Positions 54,871-63,110 are shown, numbered from the stretch's first letter. The stretch: DNA of 64,000 bases from Anaerobutyricum hallii (GCF_900209925.1 NZ_LT907978.1:356001-420000), one strand, 5' to 3'. The notes: a model not told the origin generated them from the letters alone. Program-made: numbers and translations.

Positions 54871-56845
54871 CTGTCCGAAAACTCGGATAATCTAATCTTA
54901 TGAGAAAAAGATAGGTATGCTCTTGTGAACATTCAAGATAAATTAAAATTGCACATTGAAAACTGAATAAAGTACACAGAAATCGTGCATCTATGTTTCA
55001 GATATAGTATAATGAAACCAGAGAAAAATTGTTCTGAGGTGAATTGAGATGCCATATGTTTCAGGTTTCGACCGTGACCAGCTGATGTGCTGTTCATGGG
55101 ATACGTTTGTAGATAAAGAAAGTATTGCAAGGATAATTGATGCGTTTGTGAACCATCTTGATATAGGGAAATACGGTGTAAAACCTGTGGCAACAGAAGG
55201 TCGTCCATCTTACGATCCTAAGAGCCTTTATAAGATCTATATTTACGGAAGCAGGAAAGGTATCCGTTCTTCACGGAAACTGGCTGAAAGCTGTAAAGTA
55301 AATCTTGAAGTGAAATGGATGATAGGCGGTGTAGAACCGGATTTTCGCACCATTGCAGATTTCAGGAAAAACAACATAGGTAGCCTAAAAGAGATTTTTT
55401 ATGAATTCAACCGTCGGATATCCGGTGCAGTGGAATGGGGATTTTCTTCCGTGGATGGAACAAAGATCCAGGCGAATAATGCAAAAGATAACAACTTCAC
55501 CAAAAACAAACTGGATGACAGGATCAAATGGCTGAATGGTCATACAGATGAGTATCTGAGAATCCTGAATGAAATGGACAAGCAGGAAGAAACAGACGAG
55601 ATTTTAGGAGAACTGACAAGAGAAAGTCTTGAAGCCAAGTTAAAAGAAGCACAGGAGAGACTTGCCAGATACGAAGGTTATCAGAAGCTGATGGAAGAAA
55701 CCGGGGCATCCCAGCTTTCAATCACAGATGCGGATGCAAAACTCATGAAAAATAAAAATGGGTTTACGGTAGCATATAACCCACAGACGGCGGTAGATTC
55801 TGAAACACATCTGATCCGTGATTTTCAGATGACCAATCAGGTAACTGACCATGGATTACTAGAAAGTACGATGCAGGGGATAAAGAACTCTGAACCGGAA
55901 AAAATCATAGAAGTAGTAGCAGATAAAGGTTATGAAGCTGCGGAAGATATGGTGGAGTGTTTGGAGAACGGTATTATCCCACATGTCATGACAGATGATG
56001 GAAAAGACGGTTATCACATAGAAATTCCTTATGAAGAGACAGAAACGGATACTGCCAGCACAGAGCCGGAAGAACTAAAGAAAGCACTGCATGCAGGTAA
56101 GCTACCGGAAGTTTATGCAGAAGTGATACAGGATATGAAGGTGGAAACAGTCCGTTGTAAAGTGGTGGATGAAAAACCGGAAAACAGAAGCGTATATGGA
56201 AGTCCTGAAGAAATGCAGGAAAAGGCAAGAGAAGGTTATTTTGTCAGAGATCCAGAAAGAAATCTGGTATATTGTCCGGGAGGAGAAATCCTGAGACAGA
56301 AAAGTATAAAGAAAAATGGGAACATTCGTTATGCCAATAAAAATGCCTGTAAACATTGTCCAAATCGTAATAAGTGTTACAAAGGAAAAGGGGAATGGAA
56401 AGAGATAGATTTTACCAAAGACCAGTTGGTAAAACCATGTAAGGATTGGCTGAAAGCAGAGGGAAAGGAACCCGAAGAGACAAAAACAAGTGAAAAATGG
56501 CATTATGAAAAAAGAAAGGTTGTGAAGTTTTTCCTGAAACCGGATAAAGAAAAGATGAGCCGGAGGATGTGCCTGTCGGAGCATCCGTTTGGAACAATAA
56601 AACGAGCAATGGGAGCCACTTATTTTCTTTTAAGGGGAATACGGAAAGTGGCTGGAGAGTTTGCGCTCTTTTGTCTGGGTTATAACCTGGAACGGGCGAA
56701 GAATCTCCTTGGATTTCAAAAAATGATGGAATTGATGGAACAGGCATAAGCCTCTTTCTTCATCCTGTGTATTTTATTCAGTTTTCAATGTCACAGATGA
56801 AGGAAAGGGGCTAAATTTATGCCTAAAAATAAGGTTTTCGGACAG
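54871..56845 (+). mobile_element. IS1182-family insertion sequence
   Basis: Terminal inverted repeat CTGTCCGAAAAC (54871-54882) and its complement (56834-56845). A perfect 18-bp subterminal inverted repeat (CATTGAAAACTGAATAAA, 54954-54971 and 56773-56790) flanks the single transposase gene. The boundaries agree with interruption of a repeat flank that is continuous at 58.3-58.4 kb. I see no clean target-site duplication. Confidence 0.88.
55049..56749 (+). CDS. IS1182-family transposase
   Basis: A 566-residue DDE transposase, full length. N-terminal DUF772-type domain (DKESIARIIDAFVNHL, YDPKSLYKIYIYGSRKGIRSSRKLAESCKVNLEVKWM, PDFRTIADFRKNN), the first catalytic Asp in GFSSVDGTKIQANNAKDNN, VADKGYEAAED for the second, a cysteine-rich segment (CKHCPNRNKCYKG) and a C-terminal EHPFGTIKRAMG with the last acidic residue. 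The frame is intact, so the element may be active. Confidence 0.93.
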   Translation: MPYVSGFDRDQLMCCSWDTFVDKESIARIIDAFVNHLDIGKYGVKPVATEGRPSYDPKSLYKIYIYGSRKGIRSSRKLAESCKVNLEVKWMIGGVEPDFRTIADFRKNNIGSLKEIFYEFNRRISGAVEWGFSSVDGTKIQANNAKDNNFTKNKLDDRIKWLNGHTDEYLRILNEMDKQEETDEILGELTRESLEAKLKEAQERLARYEGYQKLMEETGASQLSITDADAKLMKNKNGFTVAYNPQTAVDSETHLIRDFQMTNQVTDHGLLESTMQGIKNSEPEKIIEVVADKGYEAAEDMVECLENGIIPHVMTDDGKDGYHIEIPYEETETDTASTEPEELKKALHAGKLPEVYAEVIQDMKVETVRCKVVDEKPENRSVYGSPEEMQEKAREGYFVRDPERNLVYCPGGEILRQKSIKKNGNIRYANKNACKHCPNRNKCYKGKGEWKEIDFTKDQLVKPCKDWLKAEGKEPEETKTSEKWHYEKRKVVKFFLKPDKEKMSRRMCLSEHPFGTIKRAMGATYFLLRGIRKVAGEFALFCLGYNLERAKNLLGFQKMMELMEQA

Positions 56846-57091
56846 GCTGAGGGGGGGAGAAATCAGAAGACTACTGCTTGCTCGAAAGGTATACCATCCA
56901 TAAGAGAAAAATGATATATTGCCACAATATAGTAGTGAATTTATCGTATACAATGATAGCTGACGATATTATCTTATCAGCATTGACAGCATCGTGGAGA
57001 CAATATCAGAATAAGCCATGACCGTCTGTCCCCTTCCCCATCTCTTTCCCCAAAGACTATTGATATCATTCCTTCTGGAGCCAACAAACAG
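56846..57091. other. resumed repeat flank and non-coding stretch
   Basis: GGGGGGAGAAATCAGAAGACTACTGCTTGCTCGAAAGG continues the repeat flank broken by the insertion sequence. After about 120 bases without a visible feature, ~57030-57090 carries the inverted flank CCCCAAAGACTATT...CTTCTGGAGCC that leads into palindrome J. Confidence 0.7.
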
Positions 57092-57213
57092 AAAATAAAA
57101 AGAATAGACTATAGCAAATGTAATGTGAGAGCAAGTAAAAATGCCGATTAGGCATTTTCTACGCAGTGATATCTTTACATTTGCTATAGTCTATTCTTTT
57201 TATTTTCGTCTGT
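57092..57213. repeat. family-2 long palindrome, copy J
   Basis: A perfect 32-bp outer stem (57092-57123 with 57175-57206), unrelated in sequence to that of copy I, surrounds the same core (GTAAAAATGCCGA, AGGCATTTTCTACGC). Ends in TTTTCGTCTG. Confidence 0.9.
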
Positions 57214-57338
57214 TTCCCCTAATGAATCAAATAGTAACTACCTGGTAATTTTCTTGAAATCAGAAATTTGCTTCTCATCCTATAGAAATGATAAAATTAT
57301 ACTTATGAAAAAAATCGCAGGAAGGATAAGAAGATTGT

Positions 57339-58196
57339 ATGAGGAAAAGGAATAGTTGGATACAAAAGAAAAGTGTTGTAGTTATAATAGCAGTTCTTTT
57401 ATTAATAGCAATTTTAGCTGTGGCAGCGGAACTTGGAATGAAAAGTGGTAGCAGACCGCTAGGAATGATAGAAAAGATTAAGAATGGGAATAAGGATAAT
57501 AATGAGAGTAATTCGGATTCTGATTTGGATTCAGACAACATGGAAGGAGAAGATGGGGAGAGGGAATCCAAGAATGATTCAGACAGTGAATTGAACACAG
57601 GATACGGTTATGAGATGGATGTATTTTCTGATAAGAACAATTCAACTGAGAAAAAGACCGTTTATGAAAAAGGTTATGATCTTCCAGTAGACGAGCAGGA
57701 AAATAAAACGGCAAAAGAAGAATTACATGAGATGATGCAGGCTGTTTGGCCTATTTATGATAAAAGTGAAAAAGGTGATACCAGCAATGTAGTATTACCG
57801 AATAAGACTGTCAAGAAGATATTGGATAAGATAGAAAGCTGTTCTGTTCCGGCATTTTTTAGCGGAAGAGAAGAACATATGTGTAATGCAGACAAATTTG
57901 ATGCATTTTTAAAGAAAGCACAAAAAGGAGAAAAGGACAGTATTGTAGTATATGAAGTTCACGAAGATGGTGGTATCGGACGGAATAAATATATTTTTGA
58001 TGGACAAAATATGTATGTCTTATATGTCGGCTCCGTCTGGAATGATGATGAAGACGTAATCAGTATTGACACAACTTATACAAGAATAAAAGAATGGAAC
58101 TATGCAAAAGATGGTTGGTTTACTGGAGAATATTGTGTACCAGAACCACCGGAAAGATCTGAAACAGTAGATGGAAGGTTTAGGATTCTGGTTTAA
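57339..58196 (+). CDS. hypothetical membrane-anchored extracellular protein
   Basis: 285 residues. A basic N-terminus and one membrane segment (residues 11-33), then an Asn/Ser/Asp/Glu-rich low-complexity linker (~50-105) and a C-terminal domain of ~170 residues (VWPIYDKSEKGDTSNVV, CSVPAFFSGREEHMCNADKFDAFL, YEVHEDGGIGRNKYIFDGQNMYVLYVGSVW) I cannot assign to a known function. A fragment resembling its YEVHEDGG region lies at 58.7 kb. Weak ribosome-binding site (GGAAGGA, 20 bases away), and surrounded by repeats, suggesting accessory status. Confidence 0.72.
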   Translation: MRKRNSWIQKKSVVVIIAVLLLIAILAVAAELGMKSGSRPLGMIEKIKNGNKDNNESNSDSDLDSDNMEGEDGERESKNDSDSELNTGYGYEMDVFSDKNNSTEKKTVYEKGYDLPVDEQENKTAKEELHEMMQAVWPIYDKSEKGDTSNVVLPNKTVKKILDKIESCSVPAFFSGREEHMCNADKFDAFLKKAQKGEKDSIVVYEVHEDGGIGRNKYIFDGQNMYVLYVGSVWNDDEDVISIDTTYTRIKEWNYAKDGWFTGEYCVPEPPERSETVDGRFRILV

Positions 58197-58208
58197 TTTG
58201 TTAAGCTA

Positions 58209-58434
58209 AACAGACGAAAAAAGAAATAATACCATATCCCATCTGCTCTGTAGTCGCTGTGTTTAAGATGCTTATGCGCATCTTAAACACGCTCCGAAGC
58301 CGCATCTGGGATATGGTATTATTTCTTTTTTCTGTGTTTTGGCTCCAGAAGGAATGAATTCAATAGTCTTTGGGGAGATGAAGGGGGAGAAATCAGAAGA
58401 CTACTGCTTGCTCGAAAGGTATCTCGTCAGATTT
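58209..58434. repeat. family-1 long palindrome, copy E, with full right flank
   Basis: The palindrome is 58209-58334 (stem variant TACCAT/ATGGTA), then the uninterrupted flank CTCCAGAAGGAATGAATTC...CTACTGCTTGCTCGAAAGGTATCTCGTCAG. Forms a direct tandem with copy F at a spacing of about 237 bases. Confidence 0.92.
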
Positions 58435-58444
58435 ATTAGGAGAA

Positions 58445-58670
58445 AACAGACGAAAAAAAGAAACAATGTCATATCCCATCTGCTCTGTAGTCGCTGTGTT
58501 TAAGATGCTCATCCGCATCTTAAACATGCTCCGAAGCCGCATCTGGGATATGGTATTATTTCTTTTTTCTGTGTTTTGGCTCCAGAAGGAATGAATTCAA
58601 TAGTCTTTGGGGAGATAAAGGGGGATAGGTCAGAAGTCTACTGCTTGCTCGAAAGATATCTCATCAGAAG
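58445..58670. repeat. family-1 long palindrome, copy F, with right flank
   Basis: The palindrome is 58445-58571. Its 5' arm reads AACAATGTCATATCCC against a 3' arm GGGATATGGTATTATT, so two or three stem pairs are broken, unlike the other copies. The flank matches copy E with a few substitutions. Confidence 0.9.
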
Positions 58671-58707
58671 ATTATATTCTATCTTTAACGAGTAGTAAAA
58701 AGAAAGG

Positions 58708-58740
58708 GCATATGAAGTTCATGAAGATGGTGGTTTCGGA
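58708..58740 (+). pseudogene. short remnant of a paralog of the 57339-58196 gene
   Basis: The bases encode YEVHEDGGFG, against YEVHEDGGIG in the intact gene, with matching nucleotides on either side of the shared block. Nothing else of the gene is present, so this is a deletion relic. Confidence 0.6.
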
Positions 58741-58781
58741 AACTGAAATTACTGGTTAATATTGGATGATTTAGAAGGAAA

Positions 58782-58943
58782 TCAAAGCAGAAATCTATTC
58801 TTTTCTTCATTAGTTAACTGTGTTACTTTTATTCCTTTTTCTTTGGCATAGTTCATCAATCCTCTTAAGTCCACTTTTTTTTGAATTTGGCTTAACATAA
58901 TAGGTTCTGGCATATGTCTTAAAGATTCTTTATATTTCGTCAT
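58782..58943 (-). CDS. small hypothetical protein (53 aa)
   Basis: MTKYKESLRHMPEPIMLSQ..., basic and helical, with the pattern LRGLMNYAKEKGIKVTQLTNEEK. It begins inside the preceding small gene with an overlap of 14 bases, the usual sign of translational coupling. I do not recognise the family. A longer frame upstream is open but is the shadow of the neighbour. Confidence 0.5.
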   Translation of the reverse strand: MTKYKESLRHMPEPIMLSQIQKKVDLRGLMNYAKEKGIKVTQLTNEEKNRFLL

Positions 58944-59094
58944 CTGTCCAGTCATAATCATACATCTCCATAATTCTTTTCGCATTCTCCTCATCAATAG
59001 CAAATTGATAAGGGTGTAACATCGCTATTATTTCCCCGTTAAACACTTCAACGTAATGCTGAAGCAAATTTTGATTTGCAGCAAATCCATACAT
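58930..59094 (-). CDS. small hypothetical protein (54 aa), possibly the truncated end of a larger gene
   Basis: MYGFAANQNLLQHYVEVFN... ending in DYDWTDDEI; acidic. It has no ribosome-binding site, and repeat-flank sequence (AAATCCAAATACTAATTT) starts directly upstream. A stop lies two codons before the ATG. It may be the 3' remainder of a gene disrupted by the repeat. It overlaps the following small gene. Confidence 0.42.
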   Translation of the reverse strand: MYGFAANQNLLQHYVEVFNGEIIAMLHPYQFAIDEENAKRIMEMYDYDWTDDEI

Positions 59095-59190
59095 AAATCA
59101 ACCAAATCCAAATACTAATTTTCTATTTGTTATCAAAACCAGACAGCCGCTGAAACAAAATTTTATGCTGAATTGTAAGAAGACTATGAT

Positions 59191-59356
59191 AAAGAAAAAA
59201 GAATTGTTATAAGTATTGCATTTTGTGACTTTGCGCTATGGAATTCTGACCATAGGAACTTGGGATTCGTTTTTCCCAAGTTCCTGTTTTTCTGGGCAGA
59301 ATGGAATGCTTAGCGCAACGGAACAAAATCAAACTTATAACCATTCTTTTTTCTTT
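59191..59356. repeat. family-3 long palindrome, copy H
   Basis: The outer stem AAAGAAAAAAGAATTGTTATAAG pairs with CTTATAACCATTCTTTTTTCTTT; the conserved arms CATTTTGTGACTTTGCG and CGCAACGGAACAAAAT surround an inner hairpin AGGAACTTGGG/CCCAAGTTCCT. Arms shared with copy G (7.5 kb). The flanks from 59120 match, inverted, the core-less hairpin locus at 42.4 kb. It lies just after the hydrogenase gene. Confidence 0.88.
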
Positions 59357-59427
59357 AGAAGACTCCATATAATTCAGCTCAATATCTTCTACTAAAGCGG
59401 CGTCTCTGTCCCCAGCAAATTAGTAGA

Positions 59428-61185
59428 TTATCTTTTCTTTAATTTTGGAGCCAGTGGCATATCCCATGCGTGATGGTCCGTATGCAGCAGCTTATGAGAC
59501 ATACGTGAGAGTGGTTTCTCAAGGTATTCCTCGTAAGTTTTTAGTACTTCCGGATTCTCATGGGAGAAACGGCGCTCGTTGTGGGAATCGAGGAAGTAGA
59601 GATTCTTAGAGCGGATCTCAGCCATTTCTTTTCCTTCGTGGATCGGCTGTCCGCCACCGCCTACACAGCCGCCAGGACATGCCATAACTTCTACGAAGTG
59701 GTAGAATACTTCACCTCTGCGGATGGCTTCGATTAACTTTCTTGCGTTACCAAGACCGCTTACTACAGCGACTTTAACTTCTGTTCCGGCGATATCGATG
59801 GAAGCTTCCTTCCAGCCGTCCATGCCGCGGACACTGTGGAATGCATCAGGATCTGGGTTTTCTCCGGTCGCAAGGTAGTAGCAGCTTCTTAAAGCGGCTT
59901 CCATAACACCACCGGTAGTACCGAAGATAACGGCAGCGCCTGTTCCTTCTCCGCAAGGAGAATCGAAGCGGTCTTCTGGAAGTCCATAAACATCGATATT
60001 AAGGGACTTCATATAATCAACGAATTCTCTTGTGTTCAGTACAACATCGACATCCGGACCGGTTCCTGTGCTGTCCATTGTAGGAAGTGCACATTCTGCT
60101 TTCTTTGCGATACATGGCATGATAGAAACGCTGAAAATGTTTTCAGGGTCTTCATGGATTTTATCTGCAAAGTAATTTTTAATAATTGCACCTTGCATCT
60201 GCTGAGGAGACTTTGCAGTAGAGAGGCAGTCTACCATATCCGGATACTGGGATTTTAAGAAACGAATCCATCCCGGACAACAGGAAGTAAACATTGGCCA
60301 CTGATAGTCTTCTTTATGTTTTAAACGCTCTAAGAATTCGCTTCCTTCTTCCATGATGGTAAGGTCAGCAGCGTAGGTTGTATCGAATACATAATCAAAT
60401 CCCATTAAGCGGAGCGCACCGGCAAGACGTTCCGGAGAAGCAAATTTTCGGGAAAGACGGAATGCTTCTGCCCATGCGGTACGAACAGCGGGAGCTACCT
60501 GAACGACTGTAGTTTTTCTACGGGTATTTAACATACCGTTTTGGGAGAATACCGGGCGTTTATCATCTCTTCCGGACAGGGCAGCAACCGGGCAGTGGGT
60601 GATACACTGTCCACAAAGTGCACAGTCAGCTTCTTTGATATTTCTGCCGAGAGAAACATTTACCGTAGTACGGGAACCTGTTTTTGCGATATCCCAGACT
60701 TTTAAAGACTGTACTTTATCACAGATCTGGATACAGCGCATACATTTGATACACTTGCTTTCGTCGCGAATCAGAGGAAAGTCCATAGGCCACTTTTCTT
60801 CTGTAATGTGTTGTTTGAAAGTACCACTTCCGAATTCAAGGTCGTTGGCAACTTTCTGAAGCTGGCAGTTTCCGCTTCGAACACAGGTAGGGCAGAAGCA
60901 GTTGTGCTGTGAGAGAATCAGCTTAATATTGATTCGGCGGGCATCACGTACTTTTGGGGAGTTTGTGTAAATCTCCATTCCTTCTTTTACTGTATTGTTA
61001 CAGGAAGTGACGAGCCTTTCGATACCTTTTATTTCCACAACGCAGACACGGCAGGCACCGATTTCGTTGATATCTTTTAAATAACACAAAGTAGGGACAA
61101 TCATTTTTGCCTCTCTGCAGGCTTCTAAAATCGTAGTTCCCTCTTCAACGGAGATAGGAACGTCATTTATCTTAATATTTACCAT
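59428..61185 (-). CDS. hydA: [FeFe] hydrogenase catalytic subunit
   Basis: 585 residues. N-terminal [2Fe-2S] ferredoxin domain (CYLKDINEIGACRVC), His/Cys [4Fe-4S] ligand set (HNCFCPTCVRSGNC), two [4Fe-4S] clusters (CIKCMRCIQICD, CALCGQCITHCP) and the H-cluster motifs TSCCPGW, MPCIAKKAE and EVMACPGGCVGGGGQP. Makes or consumes H2 in the cytosol. This modular form normally takes electrons from NADH and/or ferredoxin through partner subunits; the upstream gene, overlapping by seven bases, is the likely partner. Confidence 0.95.
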   Translation of the reverse strand: MVNIKINDVPISVEEGTTILEACREAKMIVPTLCYLKDINEIGACRVCVVEIKGIERLVTSCNNTVKEGMEIYTNSPKVRDARRINIKLILSQHNCFCPTCVRSGNCQLQKVANDLEFGSGTFKQHITEEKWPMDFPLIRDESKCIKCMRCIQICDKVQSLKVWDIAKTGSRTTVNVSLGRNIKEADCALCGQCITHCPVAALSGRDDKRPVFSQNGMLNTRRKTTVVQVAPAVRTAWAEAFRLSRKFASPERLAGALRLMGFDYVFDTTYAADLTIMEEGSEFLERLKHKEDYQWPMFTSCCPGWIRFLKSQYPDMVDCLSTAKSPQQMQGAIIKNYFADKIHEDPENIFSVSIMPCIAKKAECALPTMDSTGTGPDVDVVLNTREFVDYMKSLNIDVYGLPEDRFDSPCGEGTGAAVIFGTTGGVMEAALRSCYYLATGENPDPDAFHSVRGMDGWKEASIDIAGTEVKVAVVSGLGNARKLIEAIRRGEVFYHFVEVMACPGGCVGGGGQPIHEGKEMAEIRSKNLYFLDSHNERRFSHENPEVLKTYEEYLEKPLSRMSHKLLHTDHHAWDMPLAPKLKKR

Positions 61186-63020
61186 TCTTCAACTCGTCCT
61201 CCTTTAAATACTCCATAACCAAAACGGTCACAGCGCAGGCAGCGGTGTGCTTCCTGATTGGCTTCTTTGCAGGTCATGCCGTTCTCCACGATATTGAAAT
61301 CCTTTTTACGCTCTGTAGTATTTCTTTCCATCATAGTAACACGTCCGCAAGGTGTCTTGTTCTCAATACGAGGTTCTGGAACAACAACGCCGCTTTCAAT
61401 CTTATGATTGAATCCGAGGTAGTTGTCGATGTTGGCAGCCGCTACTTTTCCGGCTGCGATAGCACGGATAACGGTAGCAGGTCCGGTTACACAGTCTCCG
61501 CCGGCAAATACACCATCTTTTTCCGCAATAGAGCTATCCTTCTGTGCTAAGAAGCGTCCACGCTTTGCAGGGATGCCTGCACGTTCAAATGGTTCAGAAA
61601 CGATATCCTGTCCGATTGCAACGATAACAATATCACAAGGGATATGTATAGGTTCTCTTCCGGAATTTGCAGGAGAAGGACGACCGCCAGTAATCAGGCC
61701 GATAATCTTAGGGTCAGCAACCATAGCAGTTACATACCCTTTTTTATTTGTTTCGATTGCCTGAGGGGCATGGAGTTCAAGAATCTCTGCACCCTCTGCG
61801 ATAGCAGCCTCGATTTCGTCCATGAGGGCAGTCATATCAGCCTTTCTGCGTCGGTACATAACACTAACGTTTTTAGCACCAAGACGGATAGCAGAACGGG
61901 TAGCGTCCATAGCCACGTTACCACCGCCGACAACGATAACATTTTTGCCTGTAAAATCAGGTGGATTTCCATCTCCGATATCACGCAACATCTGAATAGC
62001 GGAAATAACACCCTTAGCATCTTCGCCAGGAATACCAAGCTTCTTATCTGTATGTGCACCGATAGAAATATAAACTGCATCGTAGTTTTCTTTTAACATC
62101 TTAAAGGAAATCTCTCCATCTCCATCACCGATGCAGGTATTCATCTTTGTCTCAACACCTGTAGCAAGAATGTTCTGAACATCTTCAGCAAGACGCTCTT
62201 TTGGGAGACGGTAGTTAGGAATACCATAGTAAAGCATTCCGCCGAGTTCTTTTCTCTGTTCGAAAATAGTACACTGATGTCCCATCTGCTGTAAATAGTA
62301 AGCAGCACTTAAACCAGAAGGACCGCCACCGATGATAGCAACTGTTTTACCGGTAGATTCACAACATTCCGGAGGCGGCACGAGACCGCAATGGTCAGCG
62401 GCATAACGCTTTAATCCACGAATATTAACGGCATCATCCACAAAGTTACGGCGGCACTTTGTCTCACATGGATGTTCACATACAAGTGCACAGGAAGTAA
62501 CAAAAGGATTATCTTTACGAATCAGCTTAACGGCATCCGCATAGCGTTCATCAACGATAAGAGAAATATAACCGGGAACATCAACACCGGCAGGGCAAAG
62601 AGCAACACAAGGAACCGGCTGTTCTAAATGACAGGAACAATGACCGTTCGTGATATGCTCGATGAAATCTTCACGAAAACCTTCCAGACCTTTTAGAACC
62701 ATTCTTCCGGCTTCGTAACCGATAGCACAGTCAGCACTGTCATAAATGGCCTTTGCAGTACGTTCAATTAAACTAAGTGTTTCTAAAGTGGCTTTTCCGT
62801 CCAGTACATCTTCTAACATATCTTCAAGAACGCCCAGACCGATACGGCATGGAACGCACTTTCCACAAGTCTGTGCATGAAACAGTTTCAGGAAAGAAGC
62901 TGTCATATCAACAGGACACAGTCCGGGAGGACTGGCAATGATTCGGCGTTCCAGATCTTCGTACAGATTGTCAACGACTAACTGGGCCTTGCTTTTTTTT
63001 CTGACCTCAAGTCTACTCAT
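61179..63020 (-). CDS. hydrogenase-associated NuoF-like/GltD-like fusion flavoprotein
   Basis: 613 residues. Residues ~1-125 match the C-terminal Fe-S part of NuoF (CGKCVPCRIGLGVLEDMLEDV) without the FMN/NADH-binding domain. A cysteine-rich linker (CSCHLEQPVPCVALCPAGVDVPGYI) follows, then a GltD/glutamate-synthase small-chain-like module with two dinucleotide folds (VAIIGGGPSGLSAAYYL for FAD, VIVVGGGNVAMDATRSA for NAD(P)) and AGGDCVTGPATVIRAIAAGK. Start 63020 follows GGAGGAAA. Probably passes electrons between NAD(P)H and HydA. No NuoE-like subunit is adjacent. Confidence 0.88.
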   Translation of the reverse strand: MSRLEVRKKSKAQLVVDNLYEDLERRIIASPPGLCPVDMTASFLKLFHAQTCGKCVPCRIGLGVLEDMLEDVLDGKATLETLSLIERTAKAIYDSADCAIGYEAGRMVLKGLEGFREDFIEHITNGHCSCHLEQPVPCVALCPAGVDVPGYISLIVDERYADAVKLIRKDNPFVTSCALVCEHPCETKCRRNFVDDAVNIRGLKRYAADHCGLVPPPECCESTGKTVAIIGGGPSGLSAAYYLQQMGHQCTIFEQRKELGGMLYYGIPNYRLPKERLAEDVQNILATGVETKMNTCIGDGDGEISFKMLKENYDAVYISIGAHTDKKLGIPGEDAKGVISAIQMLRDIGDGNPPDFTGKNVIVVGGGNVAMDATRSAIRLGAKNVSVMYRRRKADMTALMDEIEAAIAEGAEILELHAPQAIETNKKGYVTAMVADPKIIGLITGGRPSPANSGREPIHIPCDIVIVAIGQDIVSEPFERAGIPAKRGRFLAQKDSSIAEKDGVFAGGDCVTGPATVIRAIAAGKVAAANIDNYLGFNHKIESGVVVPEPRIENKTPCGRVTMMERNTTERKKDFNIVENGMTCKEANQEAHRCLRCDRFGYGVFKGGRVEEW

Positions 63021-63077
63021 AATTTCCTCCATTCACAGGGCTACCACCCTGATAACAAAAATAGTCTCAATGAAGCG

Positions 63078-63106
63078 ATTATATCACATGAGAAAAAATT
63101 TGAAAA
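63078..63106 (-). promoter_or_regulatory. promoter of the hydrogenase operon
   Basis: On the minus strand TTTTCA (63101-63106), 17-base spacer, TATAAT (63078-63083). Confidence 0.55.
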
Positions 63107-63110
63107 GAAA

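Noticed and set aside
54871-54882. IS1182 terminal repeat as the source of the palindrome ends (CTGTCCGAAAAC against CAGACGAAAAA)
   Set aside because: Similarity is limited to a few bases and the palindromes lack the rest of the element ends; the insertion sequence interrupts a repeat flank rather than creating it.
54690-58670. Repeated palindromes as a CRISPR array
   Set aside because: Copies are 120-230 bases, scattered or in a single tandem pair, without short regular spacers, and no cas gene is present.
61423-62096. Long frames opposite the hydrogenase partner gene
   Set aside because: Antisense to a well-conserved flavoprotein; no ribosome-binding sites or recognisable domains.
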